DNA of 64,000 bases from Cryobacterium sp. Y29. GTDB lineage: Bacteria; Actinomycetota; Actinomycetes; Actinomycetales; Microbacteriaceae. Shown in pieces: positions 43,959-54,225 of the stretch. The notes under the pieces are model-generated. The model had not been told where the DNA came from. It did no database searches and worked only from the letters and a program-made list of their open reading frames with translations. A program made the translations under genes and the position numbers. The stretch is from positions 1 to 64,000 of the forward strand of contig NZ_PJJN01000030.1 of the NCBI RefSeq assembly GCF_002929825.1. The letters run 5' to 3'. How positions within the stretch are numbered: the first letter of the stretch is position 1; each line of letters starts with the position of its first letter.

Positions 43959-44818
43959 GCGGCCCCACGAACGACATCAGCGACGACATGCGCTCTCAGA
44001 CGCTGGCGGCGGCCGTCGCAGCCGCAGCGCGCACCCGGCGTTACGGCTCCTGGTACGTGGCCGAGCACCGGTTTCGGGTCATGCGGTCGTACGCCCAGAC
44101 CGTGCTCTTCACCGCGGTCGGCAGCCCGCTCGTCTACCTCTACGCGATGGGCGTGGGCCTGGCCAGCCTCGTGGACAACAATCTTGGGGATGACGCCGTC
44201 ACCGGGGTGAGTTACCTCGCTTTTTTGGCGCCGGCGCTGCTTGCGAGCAGCGCGATTGCCGTAGCCTCTGAGGAGTTCACCTACCCGATCATGCTCGGCT
44301 TCAAGTGGAACCCTACCTTTTTCGGTATGAATGCGAGCTCCATCCAGCCCGGCCAGATCATCAACGGCATCATCATCTCGGTCGCGGTACGCATGCTCGT
44401 CACCTGCACTATTTTCTACGTCTTCATGCTAGTCTTCGGGGCGGTGCCCGGCCGGCTTGGGTTTGTCGCCGTGCCGGTGGCGCTTGTGACCGGGCTGGCC
44501 TTCGGGGCGCTGGTGATGGCCTACACGGCCACCCTGAAGGACGACACCGGGCAGCTGGCCATGGTGCAACGCTTCGTGATTTTGCCGATGACCCTGTTTT
44601 CGGGCACGTTCTTTCCGCTGGACGTGCTGCCGCCGTATCTGCAGTGGATTGGCTGGATCTCCCCGCTCTGGCACGGCACGGAGCTTTCTCGCGTCTTTGC
44701 GTACGGCCTGTCGGAGCCGATCTGGCTCAGCCTGGTGCACGTGCTCTACCTGGCCGCCCTGCTGGCCATCGGCTGGGTCTGGGCCCGCCGCCTCGCGACC
44801 AGACGGCTGAACACATGA
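43955..44818 (+). CDS. ABC-2 type permease, first subunit
   Basis: 287 residues with six hydrophobic segments of the ABC-2 family. The C-terminal segment FVILPMTLFSGTFFPLDVLP followed by WISPLWHGTEL is the family signature region. It overlaps the ATPase gene and the second permease by 4 nt each. Confidence 0.9.
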   Translation: MSGPTNDISDDMRSQTLAAAVAAAARTRRYGSWYVAEHRFRVMRSYAQTVLFTAVGSPLVYLYAMGVGLASLVDNNLGDDAVTGVSYLAFLAPALLASSAIAVASEEFTYPIMLGFKWNPTFFGMNASSIQPGQIINGIIISVAVRMLVTCTIFYVFMLVFGAVPGRLGFVAVPVALVTGLAFGALVMAYTATLKDDTGQLAMVQRFVILPMTLFSGTFFPLDVLPPYLQWIGWISPLWHGTELSRVFAYGLSEPIWLSLVHVLYLAALLAIGWVWARRLATRRLNT

Positions 44819-45654
44819 CCGGGCCGCAGCTGTCTCCATCGACCGTAGCGGTATCCGCTGCCCCGCCGCGCCGGCTTGGCAGTCTGTATGCCGGCAACGC
44901 GCGCAGTGTGATGGCGCGCGGCTGGCGGGCCACGCGCAGCACCAACTCGCTCGTGGTGCTCAGCGGGTTCGTCGAGCCCATCTTCTACCTGCTATCGATG
45001 GGCCTCGGCCTCGGAGCCCTGGTCGGCCAGGTGCAGACCGCTGACGGCACTCAGATGCCCTACGCGGCGTTCATCGCCCCGGCCCTGCTCGCCGTCGCCG
45101 CGATGAACGGCGCGATCTACGACTCGACCTGGAACGTGTTCTTCAAGATGCAGTTCGCCAAACTCTACGAGGGCATGCTGTCCACGTCGCTCGGCCCGCT
45201 CGACGTTGCCCTTGGTGAGATCTCGCTCGCCCTGCTCCGCGGGATGCTCTACGCCACCGGATTCTTGCTCGTCATGCAGGCGCTGGGGCTCAATCTGTCG
45301 TGGTGGGCACTGCTCGCGTTGCCCGCGGTGCTCCTGATCGCGTTCGGTTTCGCGAGCGTGGGCATGGCGGTCACGAGCTACATGAAGACGTTCCAGCAGA
45401 TGGACTGGATCAACCTGGTGTTGCTGCCGATGTTTCTGTTCTCGGCCACGTTCTACCCCCTCAGCGTCTATCCGCAGGGCATCCAATACGTGATCCAGGC
45501 ACTTCCGCTCTGGCACGGTGTCGAGCTCGTACGTGGCCTGACTACCGGGCAGATCGACCCCGGAATGCTCTGGCATGTGCTGTACTACGCCGTGATGATC
45601 GTGATCGGCCTGGTCGTCACCACTCGCCGCCTCAAGGCCCTCTTCTTGAACTGA
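44815..45654 (+). CDS. ABC-2 type permease, second subunit
   Basis: About 279 residues with six hydrophobic segments and the same C-terminal signature (LVLLPMFLFSATFYPLSVYP, then LPLWHGVEL), paralogous to the preceding subunit. The frame is open much further upstream, but that stretch lies inside the previous gene. ATG 44815 in the ATGA overlap is the start. Confidence 0.9.
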   Translation: MTGPQLSPSTVAVSAAPPRRLGSLYAGNARSVMARGWRATRSTNSLVVLSGFVEPIFYLLSMGLGLGALVGQVQTADGTQMPYAAFIAPALLAVAAMNGAIYDSTWNVFFKMQFAKLYEGMLSTSLGPLDVALGEISLALLRGMLYATGFLLVMQALGLNLSWWALLALPAVLLIAFGFASVGMAVTSYMKTFQQMDWINLVLLPMFLFSATFYPLSVYPQGIQYVIQALPLWHGVELVRGLTTGQIDPGMLWHVLYYAVMIVIGLVVTTRRLKALFLN

Positions 45655-45661
45655 AGCCCCC

Positions 45662-45687
45662 CCCCCCTCGCAATCGCGAGAGGGGGG
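45662..45687. terminator. GC hairpin between convergent genes
   Basis: A C-run plus CTCGC pairs with GCGAG, one bulged A and a G-run. It is a short, very stable hairpin without T-run between the ABC operon and the MHS transporter. Confidence 0.65.
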
Positions 45688-45705
45688 ATGCTGTGCGGCG
45701 ACAAC

Positions 45706-47058
45706 CTAGCGGTGCAGGTCGAGATCCTTCGTTTCGCGGCTGAGGACCAGCGCGATCAGGGTGATGACAGCCATGACCGAGAGATAGATGCCGACCCAGA
45801 ACGGGCTTCCCGCACCGAGGGTCCACAGCCAGATAGCGATGAATGGGGCGACGGCTGCGCCGAGAATTGAACTCATGTTGTAGGCGAAGGCTGAGCCGGT
45901 ATAGCGCACGCTGGTCGGGAACAGCTCGGGCAGGAGCGCGCCCATCGGGCCGAAGGTCATGCCCATCAGCGAGAAGCCGACGATGAGGAACAGCATCACG
46001 CCGGGAAAGCCCGCGCCGAGCAGTGGTACGAACAATAGGCCGAACACGATGATGAACAACGTCACGATGATGAGCGTCTTACGTCGTCCGTGCTTGTCCG
46101 CCCAGGGTCCAGAGGCCAGCGTGAAGATTCCGAAGAACACCACACCGAGAATCATCATGAGAATGAAGTTGTTATAGCTGAAGCCAAGGCCGGGAACCGG
46201 GGCATCCGTTGCGGCCCGGCCGTAGCCGAGCGTGAACGTAGTCATGAGGTAGAACAGCACGTAGGTCGCGAGCATGATGAACGTTCCGAGGATCAGTTCG
46301 CGCCAGTTGGACTTGAATACCGCCGCGAGCGGCAGCTTCTCGACCCGGTCTGCCTTGACGACCTTGGTGAAGACTTCACTCTCCACCAGTCGCAGACGCA
46401 CCCAGAGTCCGATGATGACCATAACGGCCGAGAATAGGAACGGGATGCGCCAGGCCCACTCGAGGAACGCCTCGGACGGACGGGTCGGGTCGGTCGACGG
46501 CAGGGCGAGGGCAAGGCCGAGGAACAGGCCGTTGGCGATGATGAAGCCGAGCGGCGCGCCGACCTGCGGGAAGGTACCGTACCAGGCGCGCTTGCCTGCG
46601 GGTGCGTTCTCGGTCGCGACGAGTGCTGCGCCGCTCCACTCGCCGCCGAGAGCGAAGCCCTGGGCGAGGCGCAGGAGGACGAGCATGAACGGCGCCCACC
46701 AGCCGATCATGTCGTAGGTCGGCAGCAGGCCGATCAGAAAGGTCGCGATGCCCATCGTGAGCAACGCGCCGACCAGGGTAGCCTTGCGTCCTTTACGGTC
46801 ACCGAAGTGACCGAAGAACAGCGCCCCAATCGGGCGGGCGACCATGGCGGCGCCGAACACGGCGAAAGAGGCGAGCAGGGCGGTGGTCTCGTTGCCCGTC
46901 GGAAAGAACAGGTGCGGAAAAACGAGCACGGCCGCGGTCGCGTAGACGTAGAAATCGTAGAACTCGATGGTCGTGCCGATGAGGCTCGCCATGATGACGC
47001 GGCTCTTCGGGTTGAGAGGCGTGGTCGGCGTCGAAACTGACGCTGTGGATGTTGACAT
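45706..47058 (-). CDS. MHS-family MFS transporter
   Basis: About 450 residues, 12 helices. MHS motifs are TTIEFYDFYVYATAAVLVF, FGHFGDRKGRKATLVG and LRLAQGFALGGEWSGAAL. It belongs to the same family as the transporter at 19104 but is not near catabolic genes. A polar or organic acid substrate is likely but unspecified. ATG 47058 (MSTSTAS) is taken as start; upstream in-frame codons give a non-conserved, basic stretch. Confidence 0.88.
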   Translation of the reverse strand: MSTSTASVSTPTTPLNPKSRVIMASLIGTTIEFYDFYVYATAAVLVFPHLFFPTGNETTALLASFAVFGAAMVARPIGALFFGHFGDRKGRKATLVGALLTMGIATFLIGLLPTYDMIGWWAPFMLVLLRLAQGFALGGEWSGAALVATENAPAGKRAWYGTFPQVGAPLGFIIANGLFLGLALALPSTDPTRPSEAFLEWAWRIPFLFSAVMVIIGLWVRLRLVESEVFTKVVKADRVEKLPLAAVFKSNWRELILGTFIMLATYVLFYLMTTFTLGYGRAATDAPVPGLGFSYNNFILMMILGVVFFGIFTLASGPWADKHGRRKTLIIVTLFIIVFGLLFVPLLGAGFPGVMLFLIVGFSLMGMTFGPMGALLPELFPTSVRYTGSAFAYNMSSILGAAVAPFIAIWLWTLGAGSPFWVGIYLSVMAVITLIALVLSRETKDLDLHR

Positions 47059-47209
47059 GGGGGTGGAACGCTCCGGAAGGTGGCTGGGCGCCGACGAAAC
47101 CCGCAAGTCGATCTGACTTCCCGCGGAAGCGTTTACGCACGAATAGTGGTGTGGCCTCGTGTAGGGGTCACACCGCAGTTTACCCGGGGGCAATCGGCTC
47201 GGAGACCGG

Positions 47210-47566
47210 TTACTTCCAGAGCACCGCGATCACGACGTTGGCGAAGGTTAGGGCGCCGATGGCCCACAGTACGAGGGACGACACGGTCGGCTTCGTGCGA
47301 TTCACGATCACGAGCACGGTGATAACGATGAGCACCAGCAGCTTGATGCCGATTTTGGTGTTGTCGATGTGGCCGAGCGAGCCCATCTCGATGACGCCGA
47401 CGAGCAGCAAACCGGTGACCAGTTGAGTCAATGCGCCGTGGAACATCGCGGTGACAATCGTGCCCTTGCCGGCAATGATCGGCTTGATCTGCACGAGGAA
47501 GCCACCAAGCAGCGAGGCCAAACCGACGAAGTGCAGAATGAGCAGAATGTTGCGTAGAAGGTCCAT
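47210..47566 (-). CDS. Four-helix membrane protein at the end of the riboflavin operon
   Basis: 118 residues with four predicted transmembrane helices and almost no loops. I do not recognise a named family. It lies 33 bp after ribH in the same direction and may be co-transcribed with it. Its function is unknown. A role in flavin transport would be speculative, because it does not resemble RibU or RibM/PnuX. Confidence 0.65.
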   Translation of the reverse strand: MDLLRNILLILHFVGLASLLGGFLVQIKPIIAGKGTIVTAMFHGALTQLVTGLLLVGVIEMGSLGHIDNTKIGIKLLVLIVITVLVIVNRTKPTVSSLVLWAIGALTFANVVIAVLWK

Positions 47567-47599
47567 GCGTTCAGCCTAGGCACTCACACGCGGCCCCAA

Positions 47600-48076
47600 T
47601 TACCCGATGTGCCCGCGTAGCTCCCGCAGCACCAGCGCGGTGGCCAGAGCGGCGGATGCCGCCTCCGCGCCCTTGTCTTCCTTCGAACCGGGTAGTCCGG
47701 CCCGGTCGAGGCCCTGTTGCTCATCGTCCAGGGTCAGCACCCCAAAGCCAACCGGTTTGCCGGCGTCGAGCGCGACGCGGGTGAGGCCATCCGTTGCCGC
47801 ATTCGACACGAAGTCGAAGTGGGGAGTGCCGCCGCGAATAATCACACCGAGGGCGATGACAGCATCGGCACCGCTGTCCAGGGCGACCTTGCAGGTGACG
47901 GGCAGTTCGAAGCTGCCCGGTACCCGCACGAGCGAGAACTCGGCGTTGCTCGCTTCGAGTACCCGGATCGCACCGGCGATGAGACCGTCGGTGATCGCGT
48001 CGTGCCAAAGACCTGCCACGATGACCACTCGCAGGCCTGCGGCGTCAACCGAGATTGTGGGTCCTGTTCCAGCCAT
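47600..48076 (-). CDS. ribH: 6,7-dimethyl-8-ribityllumazine synthase
   Basis: 158 residues. Family motifs are visible: [19 protein letters not shown] ([18 protein letters not shown]), [31 protein letters not shown] and [10 protein letters not shown]. It joins the dihydroxybutanone phosphate and ribityl pyrimidine substrates. The start codon overlaps the ribBA stop by one base. Confidence 0.95.
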   Translation of the reverse strand: MAGTGPTISVDAAGLRVVIVAGLWHDAITDGLIAGAIRVLEASNAEFSLVRVPGSFELPVTCKVALDSGADAVIALGVIIRGGTPHFDFVSNAATDGLTRVALDAGKPVGFGVLTLDDEQQGLDRAGLPGSKEDKGAEAASAALATALVLRELRGHIG

Positions 48077-49335
48077 TAGGCGATTCCATTCATGATTTCG
48101 ATGTTGGAGATATGGTGCCCCATGCGGTCACGTTTGGTAGCAACATACTTTTCATTGAACTCCCCGATGCCGACGATAAGCGGTACGCGCTCAGTTACGG
48201 TGATGCCGTGCAGCTCGAGCTGGCGCACTTTTTCGGGATTGTTGGTCAGCAGCCGTACCTCGCGCAGTCCCAGATCGTGCAGAATGCCCGTGGCCGCGCC
48301 ATAGTCGCGGCTGTCACCGGGCAGACCCAGCGCCAGGTTGGCATCAAGGGTGTCCAGGCCGTCTTCCTGCAGCGCATAGGCCCGCAGCTTGTTGATAAGG
48401 CCGATTCCGCGCCCTTCCTGGCCGCGCAGGTAGACGACCACGCCGCCCTCCGCCTGGATGATGTCGAGCGAAGCGCTCAGCTGCGGTCCGCACTCACACT
48501 TGAGCGAGCCGAACGCTTCGCCGGTGAGGCACTCGGAGTGCACCCGCACGATGGCGCCGTCGACCGGCGTGCCCGCCACGAGAGCGACGTGGTCGGCACC
48601 GGTCGAGCGGTCCCGGTAGGCGCGTATCCGGAAAGTGCCGTGCCGGGTGGGCACCGTGGTCTCCACCTCGAAGTCGACCCGTGGCGCCTCGGTGAGCGGG
48701 GCGATTGTCGGTAGTGGTTCATTCGGATGGAACTCATTGAGGTAGCTGATCAGGTCTTTGATTGTGATGACGAGCAGGCCTTCGCGCTCGCCGAGTTCGA
48801 GCAGGCCGGGGAGGCGCATCATCTCACCGTCTTCGCCGACGATCTCGGCGATGGCTGCGACTGGAACCAGACCGGCCAGTTTCATCAGATCGACACCGGC
48901 TTCGGTATGGCCGCCACGCTCCCTCACACCGCCGTCTCTGGCGCGCAGGGGCAGGATGTGGCCGGGGCGGTGCAGGCTCGCCGGTGCCGACGCGGGGTCG
49001 GCGAGCACACGCAGGGTGTGGGCTCGGTCGGCAGCGCTGATCCCGGTCGACAGTCGGTCGGCGGCGTCGACGCTTACCGTGTAATTGGTGCCGAGCGGAT
49101 CTTCGTTGTTCACGACCATCACCGGCAGATCGAGCTGGTCGGCGAGCTCATTGGTCATCGGAGCACAGATGAACCCGGAGGAGTAACGCACGGTCCAGGC
49201 GATCCATTCCTGGGTGGCGAGCTGGGCCGAGATGATGACGTCGCCCTCGTTTTCGCGGCCCTCGTCGTCGGCGACGATGACCGGTCGGCCGAGGCGTAGG
49301 GCGTCCAGTGCGGCAGGAATATCGGCGAGGTTCAT
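48076..49335 (-). CDS. ribBA: Bifunctional DHBP synthase / GTP cyclohydrolase II
   Basis: 419 residues in two domains. The N-terminal part (1-200) is 3,4-dihydroxy-2-butanone 4-phosphate synthase with [12 protein letters not shown] and [10 protein letters not shown]. The C-terminal part is GTP cyclohydrolase II with the zinc Cys in [18 protein letters not shown] and [10 protein letters not shown]. It therefore makes both precursors of riboflavin. It overlaps ribE by 4 nt. Confidence 0.95.
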   Translation of the reverse strand: MNLADIPAALDALRLGRPVIVADDEGRENEGDVIISAQLATQEWIAWTVRYSSGFICAPMTNELADQLDLPVMVVNNEDPLGTNYTVSVDAADRLSTGISAADRAHTLRVLADPASAPASLHRPGHILPLRARDGGVRERGGHTEAGVDLMKLAGLVPVAAIAEIVGEDGEMMRLPGLLELGEREGLLVITIKDLISYLNEFHPNEPLPTIAPLTEAPRVDFEVETTVPTRHGTFRIRAYRDRSTGADHVALVAGTPVDGAIVRVHSECLTGEAFGSLKCECGPQLSASLDIIQAEGGVVVYLRGQEGRGIGLINKLRAYALQEDGLDTLDANLALGLPGDSRDYGAATGILHDLGLREVRLLTNNPEKVRQLELHGITVTERVPLIVGIGEFNEKYVATKRDRMGHHISNIEIMNGIA

Positions 49336-49991
49336 GATGCGCTCCTTGGTGCGGTTGCGTGCTGGGGTTCCGGGGTTTTTGCGGCGGCGCTGAGGGCCAA
49401 CATTCGCTCAACGTGGCGGGCCAGAATGTCGGTCTCGATGTTGACGAGGTCGCCGACCCGGCGCTCGCCGAGCGTTGTGGCGGCGAGGGTCTCGGGGATG
49501 AGGGACACCTCGAACCACTGGGTCGCGTCGGTGGCCGGGCTGATGTTGCTCACCGTCAGTGAGACGCCGTCGATTGCGATCGAGCCCTTATCGACGACGA
49601 GCTTGGCAAGCTGGGGGTAGAGGCTGAATCGCAGCACCCGCCAGGCTTCGCCCGGCGTGACGGCGAGCACGGTGCTTGTGCCGTCGATGTGGCCCTGCAC
49701 GATGTGACCGCCGAGGCGCCCGCCGACGAGCGCTGCGCGTTCGAGGTTGACCGGGAAACCGACGCGGGCCTCGGACAGTGTCGACATGTGCAGGGTCTGT
49801 GCCATCACGTCGGCGGTGAAAGTCGAGGCGGTGCGCTCGACCACGGTAAGACAGACTCCCGAGACGGCGATCGAGTCGCCGTGACCGGCGCCTTCGATCA
49901 CGAGCGGGCCGCGGATGGTGAAGCGAGCAGCATCCACTGTGGTCTCGATGCGCTCGATCTGGCCGAGTTCCTCGATTATTCCGGTGAACAT
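49332..49991 (-). CDS. ribE: Riboflavin synthase, alpha subunit
   Basis: 219 residues with the two homologous lumazine-binding barrels: the first begins MFTGIIEELGQI with SIAVSGVCLTVV, the second has GHIVQGHIDG and SIAIDGVSLTV. It forms riboflavin from two lumazine molecules. It lies between ribD (8-bp gap) and ribBA (4-nt overlap). Confidence 0.95.
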   Translation of the reverse strand: MFTGIIEELGQIERIETTVDAARFTIRGPLVIEGAGHGDSIAVSGVCLTVVERTASTFTADVMAQTLHMSTLSEARVGFPVNLERAALVGGRLGGHIVQGHIDGTSTVLAVTPGEAWRVLRFSLYPQLAKLVVDKGSIAIDGVSLTVSNISPATDATQWFEVSLIPETLAATTLGERRVGDLVNIETDILARHVERMLALSAAAKTPEPQHATAPRSAS

Positions 49992-49999
49992 GGGGTTCC

Positions 50000-51043
50000 T
50001 TAGGTAGTGAGGGGTCTAGCGACGATAAGAACATCGTCGCCAATCCGGTTGAGGGAATGGATGGAGAGGCGGCGCTGCTCGCCGATGGTGGTCACGCCGA
50101 AGTCGTCGAGCGCCAGCCGGGGGCCACCGAGGAGCGTTGGTGCGAGGTAGACGAGGTACTCGTCGACCAGTCCGGCGGCAACGAAGGCGCTCGCCACGGT
50201 GGGCCCGCCCTCGATGAACACGGTGCGCACCGCCCGCTTGTATAGGTCGGTCAGCAGGCCAGGCAGGTCGAGGCCGTCGAAAAATAGTGGCGGGTGCGGG
50301 TGTGCGTAGACCGCAGCGGATGCCGGCAGCGCTCGTCGGCCGACGACCACGGGAATGGGCTGCCGGGCGAGGAGGTCGCCAGCGAGGTCGCGGGCGGTCA
50401 GCGCCGGGTCATCGGCGAGCACGGTGCCGGTGCCGACCAGGATCGTGTCGCTGGCGGCGCGACGCTGGTGCACGTCGAGCCGCGCTGCCGCTCCCGTGAT
50501 CCAACGGCTGGAGCCGTCGGCAGCGGCCGCGCGACCGTCGAGGCTGGAGGCCCACTTGAGCGTGATGAACGGCCGGCCGAGGCGGGCGGCGACAAGCCAG
50601 TCGCCGAGAAGGGCCTCCCCGTCAGTGGCGAGCAGGCCGCCCTCCACCTCGATGCCGGCCATGCGCAGCCGCGTGGCACCGCCGCAGGAGTGCTCGCCCG
50701 GGTCGGTTACGGAATAGACGACGCGGTCGACGCCGGCGTCGATCAGAGCAACCGCGCACGGACCGGTTCGGCCGACATGATTGCACGGTTCGAGTGTGAC
50801 GACGACGGTGCTGCCGCGGGACAGGCCGGGGGCGAGATGGGAGAGCGCGTCGACCTCGGCGTGTTGGCTGCCGGCACCGCGATGCCACCCCTCGGCGAGG
50901 GTCTCGCCGTTGGCGTTCAGGATGACGCAGCCGACCCGTGGGTTCACGCCGGTGGCCGGACCGCGGGCGGCGAGTTCGAGGGCGCGGCGCAGTGCGCTGG
51001 CCAGGGCAGCGCTGTCCAGGCCGACTGCCGCGTTGTTGGTCAT
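50000..51043 (-). CDS. ribD: Bifunctional pyrimidine deaminase / reductase
   Basis: About 347 residues. The deaminase zinc site is seen as HAEVDAL and LEPCNHVGRTGPC; the reductase domain begins at about residue 150 (ITLKWASSLDGRAAA) and ends with FIEGGPTVASAF. ATG 51043 (MTNNAAVG) follows GAGGG. It is the first gene of the operon, downstream of an FMN riboswitch. Confidence 0.95.
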   Translation of the reverse strand: MTNNAAVGLDSAALASALRRALELAARGPATGVNPRVGCVILNANGETLAEGWHRGAGSQHAEVDALSHLAPGLSRGSTVVVTLEPCNHVGRTGPCAVALIDAGVDRVVYSVTDPGEHSCGGATRLRMAGIEVEGGLLATDGEALLGDWLVAARLGRPFITLKWASSLDGRAAAADGSSRWITGAAARLDVHQRRAASDTILVGTGTVLADDPALTARDLAGDLLARQPIPVVVGRRALPASAAVYAHPHPPLFFDGLDLPGLLTDLYKRAVRTVFIEGGPTVASAFVAAGLVDEYLVYLAPTLLGGPRLALDDFGVTTIGEQRRLSIHSLNRIGDDVLIVARPLTT

Positions 51044-51131
51044 CCCGCCCTCATCCGTATCGGACGAGCTCCGGGGGGTATGGGGTGTGCAGCATGCACA
51101 AACCCGTCGGTCGACCATAGGGGCCGACCAA

Positions 51132-51274
51132 CTCGTGCGCCTCCCGTCCGGACTTTGACCGTCGGTGCTGGAGTTTCACCAGCTCAACCGCTGGTCCCTC
51201 GATGGTGCTGGGGGACTAACGGGTCGCGGACTTTAACCGCCGGTTCGGAATTACACCGACCCCGGAGCACGTGT
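51132..51274 (-). ncRNA. FMN riboswitch
   Basis: Read on the minus strand, this leader shows the conserved RFN elements in order: GGGGTCGGTG, AATTCCGAACCGGCGGT, AAAGTCCGCGACCC, a variable stem, AGCGGTTGAGCTGGTGAAA, CCAGCACCGACGGT and AAAGTCCGGACGGGAG. The closing stem uses GTGC/GCAC at its ends. It lies about 90 nt upstream of ribD and should repress the rib operon when FMN is abundant. The variable arm in the middle is long, about 35 nt. Confidence 0.95.
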
Positions 51275-51357
51275 ACTGCAAGTTCTTCTTCTAGTTATAG
51301 TGCAACAGCCTGCGTGACGTGTTATTCCCGGCGACAAGCGCTGTCATGCTCATGACG

Positions 51358-52332
51358 TCACGGGGCCTCGACCAGCGCGCGGGCGGTGCTCTCATCGACG
51401 AACAGGTCGGTGATGAGCGACGCGGCGAGGGCCCCGCGCAGACTGGCGAGCTTGGAGCGGCCCGCCACGACGCAGATGCGGCGTGGCGTGCGGCGCAGCA
51501 CGGTGAAGTCCGGGCCGGTGGACCGCTCGTTCAGGGCGATACCGTCGGCCGAGCCGTCGGCGCGGTAGAACACTGTCGCCACGTCGCCGACCACGCCGGC
51601 TGCGCCGAGCGCATCGAATTCGGCCTGTTCGAGGTAGCCGCCCGCGTAGACGCGGCTGACCACTCCAGAGAAGGGAGAACCGAGGCCGAATAATGCGATG
51701 TCCATGATGGCCTGCATCTCGAGCAGGCGACTGACGCTGCGCTCCCGCCACAATGCGTGCTTGGTCGCCGGGTCGTCGAAGAAGGCGGGCACCGGAAACT
51801 GCTGTACATGCGCGCCGAACGCCGTGCCGAAACGGCCGAGAATTTCGCTCGCGTACCCCAAGCCGGTGGTGCGCATGTTTCCGGCACCGTTCAACTGCAC
51901 GATCTGGGAGTTGTGGGTCTGCTTCGGAGTGATGTGCCGGCTGATCACGTTCATGGTGGAACCCCAGGCGATGCCCATAGTCATGTTCGAGTCGAAGTAT
52001 TGACCGAGAATCCGTGCAACCGAGAGGGCGACACGCTCGAGCCGATCGACGTCACTCGCACTGTCCGGCACCGGAACGACGTGCGCGGTGATCTGGAATC
52101 GAGCCTCGATCTGCTGCTCGAGGTGACTCGGGGCATCCAGGGGAGACTTGATCTGAATATCGACCAGGCCGGTCTCGCGCGCGTGGCTGAGCAGGCGCGA
52201 GACCGAGGAACGGGAGGTGTGCAGCTCTTGAGCGATGGCATCCATGGTGAGGTCCTGGATGTAGTACAGGTGCGCGGCGGTGAGGGCGTCGCGGCTGCGA
52301 TCAGACTGTGCGGAATCGGTATCGAAGATCAC
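51358..52332 (-). CDS. SorC/DeoR-type sugar-binding transcriptional regulator
   Basis: About 324 residues. The N-terminal helix-turn-helix (LTMDAIAQELHTSRSSVSRLL) is followed by a SorC-type effector domain (MGIAWGSTMNVISRHI, VQLNGAGNMRTTG, FGLGSPFSGVVSR). Members of this family bind phosphorylated sugars. It is divergent from glpD, so control of the glycerol cluster, for example through glycerol 3-phosphate or a related ligand, is probable. GTG 52332 with AAGGAG just upstream is preferred over the longer frame. Confidence 0.85.
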   Translation of the reverse strand: MIFDTDSAQSDRSRDALTAAHLYYIQDLTMDAIAQELHTSRSSVSRLLSHARETGLVDIQIKSPLDAPSHLEQQIEARFQITAHVVPVPDSASDVDRLERVALSVARILGQYFDSNMTMGIAWGSTMNVISRHITPKQTHNSQIVQLNGAGNMRTTGLGYASEILGRFGTAFGAHVQQFPVPAFFDDPATKHALWRERSVSRLLEMQAIMDIALFGLGSPFSGVVSRVYAGGYLEQAEFDALGAAGVVGDVATVFYRADGSADGIALNERSTGPDFTVLRRTPRRICVVAGRSKLASLRGALAASLITDLFVDESTARALVEAP

Positions 52333-52453
52333 GGGGCTCCTTGCACGTATGTTCAATCCAGTTGAGAAATTGTGTCGGACTGTCAGACTACATCTATTCA
52401 TAGGATTTCCCCGAGCAAACTATCGGGCGATCCCCGAGACAAAGGTGACAACA

Positions 52454-54196
52454 ATGTCGTTCCTCAACTCACAGACCTCGACCGCAATCGCCGATCGCCC
52501 GAGCGCCCAGGTGCTCATCATCGGTGCCGGTATCAACGGCATCGCCACCTTTCGTGATCTAGCCCTGCAGGGCGTCGACGTGGTCATCGTTGAGAAGAAC
52601 GATTACGTCTCCGGAGCCTCGTCGGCCAGCTCGCACATGATTCACGGAGGCGTGCGCTATCTCGAAAATGGCGAATTTCGCCTGGTCAAGGAGTCGGTCG
52701 AGGAACGCAACGGCCTGCTCAAGATCGCGCCGCACTATGTCAAGCCATTGCAGACGACCATCCCCATTTTCTCGACCTTTTCGGGAGTGATGGCCGCGCC
52801 GCTGCGTTTCCTCACCCACAAGCAGGGCGCCAAGCACGTCGAGCGCGGCGCGATGCTCATCAAAATCGGCATGATGATCTACGACGCATTCTCCCGTGAC
52901 GGCGGAACGGTACCCCGCCATGAATTCAGGGGCCGCACCAAGGCACTCGCCGCCCTGCCGCTGCTGAACCCGGGCCTGAAATACACGGCCACCTACTACG
53001 ACGCCGCCATGCACGACCCCGAACGCCTCGCCCTCGATGTGCTGCGCGACGGCCTCGACGCCGGCCCGCACGCTCGCGCCGCCAACTATGTCGAAGCGGC
53101 TGGCATAACGGAAAACGGCGTGCTGCTTCGCAACAGCATCACCGGCGCAGAATTCTCCTTTCGAGCAGATATCATCGTCAACACGAGCGGGCCGTGGACC
53201 GACCTGACCAATGACGCTCTCGGCCAGCCGAGCACTTTCATGGGCGGCACCAAGGGGTCCCACGTCGTACTCGACAATCCGGAACTGCTCGCGGCAACGG
53301 GAGGCCGAGAGATCTTCTTCGAACACGAAGACGGCCGCATCGTGTTGATCTACCCGCTCAAGGGCCGCGTTCTGGTCGGCACCACCGACCTCGAGCACGA
53401 CATCACCCAGCCCATTCGCTGCACCGAAGACGAAATCGATTACTTCTTCGATCTGGTCGCGCACGTTTTTCCAACGGTACCGGTTGATCGTTCGCACATC
53501 GTGTTCCGCTTCGCTGGCGTGCGTCCGCTACCGCGACACGACGATGAAACACCGGGTTTCGTCTCCCGTGACTACCGTATCGAGTCCCGTCCGCTGCCCC
53601 GCACCGACGCCGCTGACGGCACCCTGCTCAGCCTGGTCGGCGGCAAGTGGACCACCTTCCGCGCCCTCGCTGAGAACCTGAGCACGGACATCCTGAAACT
53701 GCTCGGCCTGCCGCGCACTGTGTCTACCGAGGGGCTCGCTATCGGTGGCGGCCGCGACTGGCCGGCCTCGGACGCCGCCCGCCTGGTTTGGGTCACAGCC
53801 CACGGCGACGAGGTGGGCACCGATCGCGCCGCAGCCCTGCTCGCCCGCTACGGTACCAGGGCGAGCGAGGTCATCGACTTTCTCATCGATCCGGCTGGTC
53901 CAGCGGATGCTCCCCTCGCGCACAACACCGATTACACTCGGCGTGAAATCGAGTTCATGGCCGGCTTCGAGGGCGTCGTGCGGCTGAGTGACGTGCTGTT
54001 GCGCCGCACCAGCATGGCCTTCGTCGGCGCCGTGACCACTCCTCTGATCGAGGAGATCGCCCGCGTTGTCGCTCCTGTTCTCGGCTGGGATGCCGCACGC
54101 CGCGCTGAAGAGATCGTCTTGGCCCGCGCCACCCTGATGGACGTGCACGGGGTCGACCTTGCCCCGGTCGCCGAAGCCGGTGTTCTGATCGACTAA
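52454..54196 (+). CDS. glpD: Glycerol-3-phosphate dehydrogenase (FAD)
   Basis: About 580 residues. The FAD motif VLIIGAGINGIATFRDLALQ, SSASSHMIHGGVRYLE and GTTDLEHD are typical of GlpD. A C-terminal helical domain (from about residue 440) completes the normal length. It oxidises glycerol 3-phosphate at the membrane and feeds electrons to the quinone pool. ATG 52454 follows AAAGG; upstream in-frame codons belong to the divergent promoter region. Confidence 0.95.
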   Translation: MSFLNSQTSTAIADRPSAQVLIIGAGINGIATFRDLALQGVDVVIVEKNDYVSGASSASSHMIHGGVRYLENGEFRLVKESVEERNGLLKIAPHYVKPLQTTIPIFSTFSGVMAAPLRFLTHKQGAKHVERGAMLIKIGMMIYDAFSRDGGTVPRHEFRGRTKALAALPLLNPGLKYTATYYDAAMHDPERLALDVLRDGLDAGPHARAANYVEAAGITENGVLLRNSITGAEFSFRADIIVNTSGPWTDLTNDALGQPSTFMGGTKGSHVVLDNPELLAATGGREIFFEHEDGRIVLIYPLKGRVLVGTTDLEHDITQPIRCTEDEIDYFFDLVAHVFPTVPVDRSHIVFRFAGVRPLPRHDDETPGFVSRDYRIESRPLPRTDAADGTLLSLVGGKWTTFRALAENLSTDILKLLGLPRTVSTEGLAIGGGRDWPASDAARLVWVTAHGDEVGTDRAAALLARYGTRASEVIDFLIDPAGPADAPLAHNTDYTRREIEFMAGFEGVVRLSDVLLRRTSMAFVGAVTTPLIEEIARVVAPVLGWDAARRAEEIVLARATLMDVHGVDLAPVAEAGVLID

Positions 54197-54225
54197 CCCG
54201 CTCGGACTGACGATTATTGACAATC